Below are positions 55,201 through 64,000 of a stretch of 64,000 bases of DNA, piece after piece (the stretch's first letter is position 1; each line of letters opens with the position of its first letter). Made by a program: the position numbers and the translations under genes. The stretch covers positions 9,366,032 to 9,430,031 of the forward strand of contig NC_086256.1 of NCBI RefSeq assembly GCF_021018805.1. Direction: 5' to 3'. Below the pieces are notes generated by a model. That model was not told where the DNA came from. It saw only the letters and a program-made list of their open reading frames with translations, and did no database searches. This DNA comes from Prinia subflava. Its lineage: Eukaryota; Chordata; Aves; Passeriformes; Cisticolidae.

Positions 55201-57589
55201 ACGCTCGCGCGGTGTCGAAGGGGCCGTGGGAATGATGATGGGAATAATGGCATCGTGTTTTCTCTCCATGGGCAGGTGGCTTTTGTGTGCGCTGGTGGAG
55301 GGGGATTGCCGGAGAGGAAATGTTCCTCTTCTCCTGTCCTTCTAGTCCCTGTCCCCATCTGAAATCCGCATATATTTAAAGAGAAACAAATTGGGGTGTT
55401 TTACATAGAATAAGCCGCTCCTCGTTGTTATTGGAAGGGATTGAAATGCGCGTTCCCATTAAAATGACATTAGGCGAGAATTTGTTTTGCAAATGCGAAA
55501 TGTAAATTCATTTTGTGCCAGGGTATGGCGTGAATGAGTGAAGGGAGGGTGGTTTTTGTTGTAGGGAATGGGTAGTTCGCTCTGTTTATTTAAAGAGCCG
55601 TTCTTCCTTTTGGGGAAAAAAAAAAGGCTGCTTAAAAATAATAAAAATCCCATTTGGTACAGTTTACATTCAGAAGAGCATTATCAAAACATTTTCCATT
55701 TGAGATGTGAGAATAGGAGGCAGCAGAAGAATTCTCCTCCCACCTCTGAGGACATGCAGTGAAAATTCCTGAAGCACAAAAGGTTTTTCTCTGAGGATAT
55801 GATTATAGCCTTTTTTTTGGCATGAATTAATATTTTGTAAGGGCTGCGTTAAGATGATTAATTATTCTGTTTAAAATACTGTGAAACTGAAAACCAAATT
55901 ATTTTTTTATAAGGAGAGGAGTAGCTCTTCAGGAACTTTAAAATTATTGGGGAGGGAAGATAATAGCTTGGTGAAGGTGATGTTTTAATGACCTGACCAC
56001 CAAGGTGTGAATGCAGTGAGCTGGTGTGGGAGTGGGAGACAGAGGTGATGATTGCCTAAACCCAGGACTGGTTCAGTACAAAGGAATTTTCTTTTGAAAT
56101 GAGTTTTTAAATTTATTTGTCTTTGAAACATAGCTTTGATGAGCCTTTATCCAATGCTGTGAAGGATCTGGGTGAGCGCTGGGGTCAGGTGCATGCAGGG
56201 CACAAAGCAGAGCAATCCCATCCAAAGTGGTGTCCAGTGCTGGTATCCAGCGTTCCATCTGCCCCGTTTCCCTGCGCTTCCTGCTGCTGCTCTGGGTGAG
56301 CCAGAGAACAGAGAGGATGGTCCTGGCTCTGGTGTTTCTTGTCTCCCCTGACAAGTCTAAACCATCTCCCCAGCTTTGAAACCAGAGCTCACGCTCATTG
56401 TCCTCCGAGCCGTCAGCTTTTTAGATGAAGCAGCACGTTCTGGAAGCGCTCGCCGCAAAGTCGGTGGGTGATTTATCTCCTGTTTTCACAGCCCAAAAGG
56501 GGCGCGCGGGATGCTCGCCATGGGAATTTGCCTCTGGAGCTGGGGGTGGGGGGAAGGTTTGGGTCTTGGCTGTAGTGTGGCTCCTCTTCACACGGCAGTG
56601 GGTGGGTGACGTGGGGTCAGACACCTCTGTTTTTGTCCCAGGAGCAGCCACGTCACAGCAGTGCCTTGCAGCCCTGCGTTGGAGGAGGAAAATTTACATC
56701 AAACAAAAGGCTGTGAAGGGCTGTGTGTTTATAGACAGGAGGCAGAGCTGAGATGTCCTCTGCCAACTTTCCACATCCATCCTGTGGATGTCTCTGGAAG
56801 GTGAGGTGGAAGAGCTCCAGCCACCAGAGACACAAACACTTAGTGGCTGCGTGTGTGTGTTTGCAATTAAGATAGGAACTTGGGAACCATTATGTCTTGG
56901 AAAAAAATGAAACTCCAGCCCTGGCTTCCTTGATGCTCTCCAGCATTAAATCAAAACTACTGTTTCCCTCTAAGGATCCCTTTAACGGACACCACCGGCT
57001 CCCGGCGCCACGACCTGAGGTTTGCACAGTTGAGATTTGCCGTTAATAAAGATCAGATGTTTATACAGTTGTGTTTCTGACTCAGACCTGTGAAAAAATA
57101 GGGATAGTACAGATGTGAAATTCCTTCTCTGTGTGGTTGGAAAAATCCTTTTGAAAAATTGAAAGACCAAATCCAGGAGGAATGACCTTCTGGCGATGGA
57201 GGATGGTGTGGAGGGGTGAGGGTTGTGCTCATGGGCACACAGTGCTTCAGGCTCTGGCTCCTTCATGCTTACAAAGCTGGCAGGTCTGAAAAAAACATAT
57301 ATGCCACATTATCAACCAATAATTCCTTCATGCTTAGTAAAACTTAAACGAGGCTTAAACCCTGATCTCACTGGAGTCATTAAATTGATTTTTTTTTTCC
57401 CCTGCTCAAAGAAAGATCTTGGATGTTGAACACAGGCATCTTTGTCTTCTTAAAAACTGCTTTATTATTATGTGTACAGATCCCGTCTTTGTGTGTGTGT
57501 GGTGTGTGGGTTTTTTTTCTTTTAATTTTTAGACAAATGACAAAAGCATGCAGGAAAGGAATGCAGAAATGCCAGGCTTAATATAAAGC

Positions 57590-58060
57590 ATGCAACTGCA
57601 CTGCATGCCGGGAATCCTAAAGGATACAAAACCTTTAACGACAGCGGTTAATTTTTAACAAGTTCACTTGCATAAATATTTATGAACAAAAGTTTTTACA
57701 CTATTATCTCTTGGGTTTTCGGAGAGAGAAAAGACCTTTGGTGGATTTTGACAGTAAGCTGTGATCTGGCAGAACAAATTCATGCTTCTCGCCTGCGCTC
57801 CCCAGTATGGTATAATATGGTTTGCCCTCGAGTCATCTCGGATGCTGATGGGTGGGCAAATGTCCTGGGTAATTTTAGGGGGGAATTCTCCTTTTTCATT
57901 GGCTTTACAATGACTTACGAGAGGAAGCATCGAGCTTTGTGTTGTTCTTTGGATTGTAACCAGCCGCTTAGGAACCTACACGGTATGTGCTCCTTCCCCA
58001 CAGATAAGCCTTTGTGCCCCGATGGGAAGGTATGCGGTCCAGCCATAAGTACATAGGCAG
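57590..58060 (+). promoter_or_regulatory. Candidate enhancer-like non-coding block in ZSWIM5 intron
   Basis: A dense, non-repetitive, AT-rich block that includes the perfect 14-bp palindrome cataaatatttatg (57671-57684), a back-to-back homeobox/CDX-like TTTATG, and GGTTAAT-like words. The call rests on texture only; conservation was not tested. Confidence 0.3.
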
Positions 58061-61000
58061 AATTTACTTTTGCTGTTAGAATAACAATGAAGCAAGGCTT
58101 TAAAATGCCCTGGCTTTGTAAACACTTGGAGAGAGCCTGTTTCTTTCAAACCTGCAATTAATTCTGGATATTTTATCTGATGCTTTGCAGGTCAGTCATG
58201 AGTACCTTCCCGTGTTTTCTGATCTGGTATCTATGCTGGACGTGTAGGTGCTGGCGATTTTCTAACCTTGCTTTAACAACCTTCTGACTAGGCAGAGATT
58301 AAGTAAGACCTGATACCTGTAAATGCATTTTAATTAGAGGAGGTCAGATTTGGAAGCATTTTATTACACTTCAGTTTTCACCTTGTGTTGGTCTGTGTTT
58401 GTAATGATGGCTGTTGAAAGGTAGCTTCAGAGGTAAAAAGTACCCATGAGTTCCAGTGTGGTTGAAACCACTTCTAGCTTTTTTTTCCAAACTATTTTTA
58501 AGTTTTAAGTTTCTTTTTTTCTTCTCCCCTAAAAATGCTCACTTTTAGGCAAGCGTTTGGTTTCCTGCTCCTGTGACGTGGTACAGAGCAGAGTCTAAAT
58601 ATATATCCAGTGGTGTGTTGCTTTATAGAGCTGTTTATTTTGGGGAAAACACTTTGATGGGGCTCTCTAGGGCGAATTGTGGTTGCTTTTGTTTTGTGTA
58701 AAGATTGGTCTCCTCCTGGGTCTGGGTTTAAAGCTGTATCCGGCAGGAGCAGGTTTGGAAGGAATGCCATGGGATGTGAGAGGTTTTTTCAGGTTAAATC
58801 CCAGTGTCCGGTGTTTGAGTGCTGCTGAGGGAGTTTAATTTTTCTGTATCCTTTTAGTTTTTGTGTGGGATGCTTGTTGTACAACATGTATCCAATTTGC
58901 TAATTAATTTTTACTTTGTTTTTCTTTATGGGTAGATTACTCGATCCTAGCCTATGTATTAAAATACTTTAAACCACATAAAAGGAGCTGGCAGAGGTTC
59001 ATTAGCCCTATCATGAGGGAAACTCTTGTACATTTTAAATATACATTAAGCTCTTTAGGTTTCTAATTATCTTTTTCTGAACATATATAATTAAAACAAA
59101 GCATTACTGGGCGTTAGAACTTATGATCTGTTTATTGCTGCTCCCTCATAGGTCAGATATTTCTTGAGCCTGTTCTGGACTGTATTATAGAAACTGGAAA
59201 AGAAGATGATGAAAACCACCAGAGTTTCTTGCTGGTAGTGCAGGGAGAGCTGGGATGACAGCTGGAATTTTAACCTTTTATTTTAAACAGATTTATTTAT
59301 TGGCTTTTGAGTCTTTTTCAAAGAGTATAAACAGATCCTCTGAGGCTGGGATGTCTTTTGAGTGAGGTGGTTAATTAAATGATACTAACTTAGAGGGCAG
59401 AGACCTGAAAAATAAAGCATGAGAAATAAAATATTTAGTGTTGGCTTTAAGAATAAATAGGTTTGAACCATTTTTCAGAGTATGAGTCCTAGTTTCTGTC
59501 GTGAGCTGGCAACAGGAGTTTGTTCTCAGCTCACCTGTGCTTTATCAAGCTTAGTCTTCAACTTCCAAGTTGCGTGTCATTGACAGCAGATTTTAATTTT
59601 GCTCACATCTAGAGAGAATATTTTAGGAAATATTTAACTGTGCTAAAACTGCAATAACATAAACCACATGTGCCTGCTTGCTTTGTTTTTGAAGCTTTGT
59701 GTGAGGGAATGTGCTTTGCTGTTATTTGACGCTCTCTTTGATGTTAGATGTTTTATGATTAGTCCCTCAAACCTCAGATAGGACTTTTGGAAAACTTAAA
59801 TGAGCTTGTCTATCTGATAGCTCTGTAAAGCCACATTCAGCTGTGAATTGTCTTGTGGTGTGTCAGCTTTTAATTTTCTTTGAAAAGAGAAAAGTTTTAA
59901 AAAAATAATCTTGGTAGTATTAGAATAGAAGAGTTTGTGGGCTTATGTGTTTCCTTAGCATATATTGGAACCTCACCCTGGAAGAGGACTGGTCCATGGG
60001 GGAGATGGGGTCCTTGCTGGTTCTGGGGTTATGTCCTCCTCCCCATTCCCGGTGGGAGACTTGCTCTCCTCTGGGATTAGCTCAGATGAATGGCACGGCC
60101 AACCTTGTGCTTGTATTTATTTGCCAGGAGTTTTGTGTTTAGGTGACATGGACAGCTTTGTGTTTAGTAGTGAGGTTGGTTTTCCCCTGCTGCTCTTGAG
60201 GCTGGAGTAGCTCCTGTGGGTGAGGAGCTGGGCATGCTTTTTTGGGGGAGCAGCATCTCTTCACCCTCTCAAGGTGGCCAGGCCCGGGGATTTTCAGTGT
60301 GTGGCCAAGGCTTGTTGCTGCATGGTGCTACTTTGTGTTTGAAATGAGTGAATTTTCTTCACTGGGGGCTGGGGGGGTTGTGCTGTTTTTCCCAGGGGTG
60401 TGAGGCTTTGACTTTGTTCCTCTGGTTGCTCTCTGAGGAGGCAAACTCGGGTGGCATCCTGGGTGAGGTGATGGGGAAGGAGCCTTTGCTTTTCAGGGCT
60501 TGTTTCTGCTTCTGGACAGGTGGGTACTGGGATGGCCTCCTGGCTTTGCTCAGCAGGAGTCAGGTGATGGTTGAACCTGTGCTTCTCCATCAATCTCTCC
60601 AGCTGTGGCTGGTGCTGGTGACTTTATTTTGCAAGGAAGTGGATGTGTGGAATATCTTGAGGGCGTTAAAAATGAACTTGTGGTATGTCCTACTGTATGT
60701 TTGATGCTGTCTTGAGCAGGTTGTGATAGGGAATTGTCATGGTCCTGGTCTTCTGGGGATGAGAGTAGGGGAGGAAAGCAACTCCTCTGGGTAACTGGTT
60801 CCTGCCTCTGCTGAGCCTTCACTTTCTCTGGCATCAGCATCAATAGAAATTGATCTGTTTTCCGATGAAAACAAAAACTCAAAGACACCAAACCTTGGCT
60901 GTGCTACTAAGTGCAATAGGATAAATCTAGCATCTGGAGCCAGGATGTGGAATGGAGCTGGGGTGTTCTCCCTGTCTGCCCACAGAGCTGCCAAGGCCCT

Positions 61001-63229
61001 GCAGATGCTGTCCTGCATGCTCAGGAGAGAAATGCTGAGCCCATTTCATTTTTCACCTGTATTCACAAGGATTTGATAGATGGGCTTGACCACCAAGTTC
61101 TTTTTGTGCCTTTGCAACAGGAGTTGGGAAAGGTCCTAATAACATCTCACAGAAGTGACACAGGTTCTTCAAAACCCCTTCTTGGGGGATGTGGGGAGGA
61201 AAGCATCTTCATGGTTTTACAATAAAATACCCTAGAAATAAAATGCAATTTTTCAAAGGCTTTTTTCTTTTCTTTTAATCCTGATGTTTAAATGTGAATA
61301 GATTCCACTTGATTGGTGTGGTGGGTGTTTTATTAAATGCTGAGGATTCACCTGTGCACGACACTACCACATTTCTCTCAAAATGGATTTTCCAGTGCTG
61401 CATTTTAAGAGCATTTGCTTTTTTGTCTCAAGCTTACGGCTTAGGATTTTGTGCAGGATTGGGGTTAGTCCTTGTAAAATGGTGCATTTAAAGTAATGCA
61501 CAAATTAATAAAACCCTGGGCTTTTACTTGTCGCATTGTAGGTACGTGTTGCCAGGGATTTTTCTTTCTTTTTTTTCTCATTAAAAACAAAGACATGAAT
61601 GTGCTTAGGAAGCAGATCTGCTGGGATGCCAGCTTGGAAGGGTTGCATGTGGATATATTGGTCCAGCTTGTTGCCTGCAAATGTCCTGCTGCTGCCGCCC
61701 CAGGTTAAATGGGGCAGGGGGGTCTGTGTCCCCCTTGCCGTGCCCTGCTTGTCGCTGATGCCCATAATGAGCTGCCTGCACCTTCACCACCCAGCTCGTT
61801 TGAGCGGGCTGCTAATCACTATTGAGCTGTGCTCAGCAGGATGCAGCGTGGTATCTGCCTGGCTGCTGTCCTTGCACCTGGACACGGTGCCCGTGTCCTG
61901 CAGCTGCTGGAGCCGGGGGATTCCCCGTGGGAACGCCGGAGGATTGGTGTCTGGGGCCTTGGCGAGGTCAGGGCAGGCTGTGCCCCTGTTCTGGATGCTG
62001 ACCAGTAGCCCTGGCCCCAGTCCTTTGACTGATACCAGCATGTGGGTGACTGCTTTGGGACACCAGTCACAGGCGTTCCTTGTTACTGGTGCTGTGTGGT
62101 GTTTAAAGGCTGGGGTGGCAGGAGGTACTTTGTGCTGTGCCTTGTGTGGTTGCCTTGATGAAGATGAGTGCCCTGTCAAAAGAGTGGCAAAGCAACAAAT
62201 GGTTCCTGAGATAAATAAAATTTCCATTAATGAACTACAATGGCTTTGGATGCCAAATTAAAAGAAGTGTGTCTGGAGGATGAAAAATAAATGCATTTTC
62301 TGTCTTACTCACTAATTCTCATCTCTTTTGATTTTCCTTATCATCAGAAAGACATTTTTAATTTTTTTTAAAGCCAGTTGTGTTTATTTTGGTAACAGTT
62401 CATTGGCTGCTCTGTGTACAGAAGCTTTCTCTTGAAAGTACTGAAACTATATTAAAAGTGCTTTTGGCTGTCATCTTTTATTTTGCTTCTCCTTCGTTCT
62501 TTTCCCAAAGCTGGGTCGTTGCTATATCAAATGCTCTGAAACTGTCTGGTAGCGTTTTCCCTGCGGTGCTCCGTATAAACTGGAAATAAAAAGGGAAGAA
62601 ATTGCAGGATTTGGATTTCTGCAGCTTTTTTTTCCCCCTCTGTGTGTGTGTGTGTCCCATTGAAGTCTGAGCAGCTGTCTCCATCCGCACAGCCCGCTGC
62701 TGGCATGCACAGATCTGTTTCTTGTGATTACAAGGAGCAATAAGACCCCAGTGTTCAGAGAGGGGCTGGGGGCTGAGTGAGCACCCAGGGAGCAGCGGGT
62801 CTCTCCTCCTGCCTGCCCCTGCCTGCTTGGCCCAGGGACCAAGGGAGCTGGAACCCCTGTGCTTGTCCCTGCAGCCTTGTGGCTTTGTGTCCCAGCGAAG
62901 GAAGCGTCCCGTGCTGTTGGTGGTGGGCTGTCCTGCTGTCCTGCTGCAGCATCTCCACCCCGGGGTGGGCTCCTGCGTCCTGCACCGGCGACCTGCAGAG
63001 GCCCCGTGGTTTTTATTCTATTCTGAGGGTGTCAAAACATTTCGGCGGTGCTGCAGCCGCTCACTACCGGCGTGCTTTGAAAAATACCCAGCAAGTGTCA
63101 AGCATCTGTCTGTGAAGGGGGAGGAAATCCCCCCCTGTTATTATTTTCTCCCGATTGTCCTCGCTTGGTGTGGCTTTGGCTATTATGGGTTTGTAAAATA
63201 GAACTATATATGACCTTTTATCTTACAAG

Positions 63230-63760
63230 AAATAGGTTAAGCCATTTTTAAAGAAAGTGGTGGAGTCAGCAGTGCTGCTAAGGAGCTGCTTTCGCATGGT
63301 TGATAGGCTGTGAAGCCGCTCAATGGACTTTGGTTTCAGAGACAATATCTGTTTAAATTAATCTTTGTCAGATACATGCCACTGCAGACAATTCAAATTC
63401 CATTTGCTTTCTGATCTCATAACAAAAAAGCACCTTACACTGGTTCTTTTATCGGAAAATTAACTTTTGTCTGTGTGTCCTGGAAACAGGGGTGGCATAA
63501 AATCTAGTTAAAAGGCTCTGTTATAGGAGGATTCTGTTTCTTTGTACAAGGCAGACTTTTTTTCCCCTTCTTTCCCCTGTGTGCATTTAAAAAGAAGACG
63601 AGTGTTTGAGATAGATTAAGGAGAATGCCAGCAGATGGACCGATTCTGTTGTTGCTGCTGGCAACCATCTAAGCAGCCATTTTGAACAATGCTGATACCA
63701 GGGTACTGATAACACAAAGATGAGGATGGGATAAATATCCAGCTAGTCCCTTTCTCCCCG
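63230..63760 (+). promoter_or_regulatory. Candidate enhancer-like non-coding block at the window end
   Basis: A long stretch without low complexity or ORF, holding SOX-like (gacaatatctg, gacaattcaa), TAAT-like (ttaaattaatc), GATA-like (tgataggc, tgataacac) and E-box-like words. The call rests on texture only. Confidence 0.28.
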
Positions 63761-64000
63761 CCTGCTCCTCCTCCCTCCCTTTCACGCCGCTGCTGCAGCC
63801 CTGTTATTAGAGAACCTGATTGTTTCCAGAGAAATGCTTCATCCTCTTAGCTGGGCTGGTGGATGTCTAGCATTGCTTATCTCCTTGATTTTCTTCATGG
63901 TTGATGGAGATGCTGGCAGATCAGCTTCTCCCAGGAGTGCCCACAGCATTGGTCCTAAGCAGAATGGGATGGACATTTGGGTGTTTTGCAGTAGGAATGC

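Noticed and set aside
57682..58056. 124-codon ORF in ZSWIM5 intron 1
   Set aside because: The composition looks protein-like at first, but no family is recognisable and it lies in an AT-rich block better explained as regulatory sequence.

Overview
The window is vertebrate nuclear DNA, most likely from a bird (Aves). The genes have short exons with GT-AG introns, CpG-island promoters and AATAAA poly(A) signals. A diverged fragment resembling the 3' end of an avian CR1 LINE lies at about 28.6-28.9 kb. A one-Sec selenoprotein P2 gene, of a kind kept by birds and lost in placental mammals, is present. The gene order TESK2 - TOE1 - MUTYH - HPDL - (SELENOP2) - ZSWIM5 matches the human 1p34 neighbourhood as I remember it. 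The species cannot be fixed from sequence alone.

Layout. From 1 to about 26.8 kb lies the 3' part of TESK2 (+), a LIM-kinase-like cofilin kinase; its 5' exons are outside the window. The last seven coding exons and a long 3' UTR are here, in AT-rich sequence with large introns. TOE1 (-, 27.6-32.1 kb) converges on TESK2 and encodes a DEDD deadenylase with a CCCH zinc finger in seven coding exons. TOE1 and MUTYH (+, 32.5-37.1 kb, 15 coding exons, adenine-DNA glycosylase) diverge from a 486-bp GC-rich promoter carrying three CCAAT-box motifs in one orientation. HPDL (-, 38.6-39.8 kb) is intronless in its coding part and probably has a 5' UTR exon in a CpG island at about 40.7-41.2 kb. SELENOP2 (+, 43.1-44.8 kb) is a small secreted selenoprotein gene with an in-frame UGA (Sec59). 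Its 3' UTR holds a form-2 SECIS element at 45.04-45.11 kb. An 8-kb stretch without a recognised gene follows. The first coding exon of ZSWIM5 (+, 53.8-54.5 kb) sits in a large CpG island, and its first intron fills the rest of the window.

The genes are unrelated housekeeping or tissue genes, not an operon. They include cytoskeletal signalling (TESK2), snRNA 3'-end maturation (TOE1), repair of 8-oxoG:A mispairs (MUTYH), coenzyme Q head-group synthesis (HPDL), selenium-dependent extracellular redox or selenium handling (SELENOP2), and a probable cullin-RING adaptor (ZSWIM5). The most notable object is SELENOP2 with its SECIS: its UGA is read as a stop by ordinary ORF finding, so the gene would normally be truncated or missed. 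I found no clearly new multi-gene system. The best remaining unknowns are a 103-codon minus-strand ORF at 52.9-53.2 kb and several non-coding blocks that look like enhancers.
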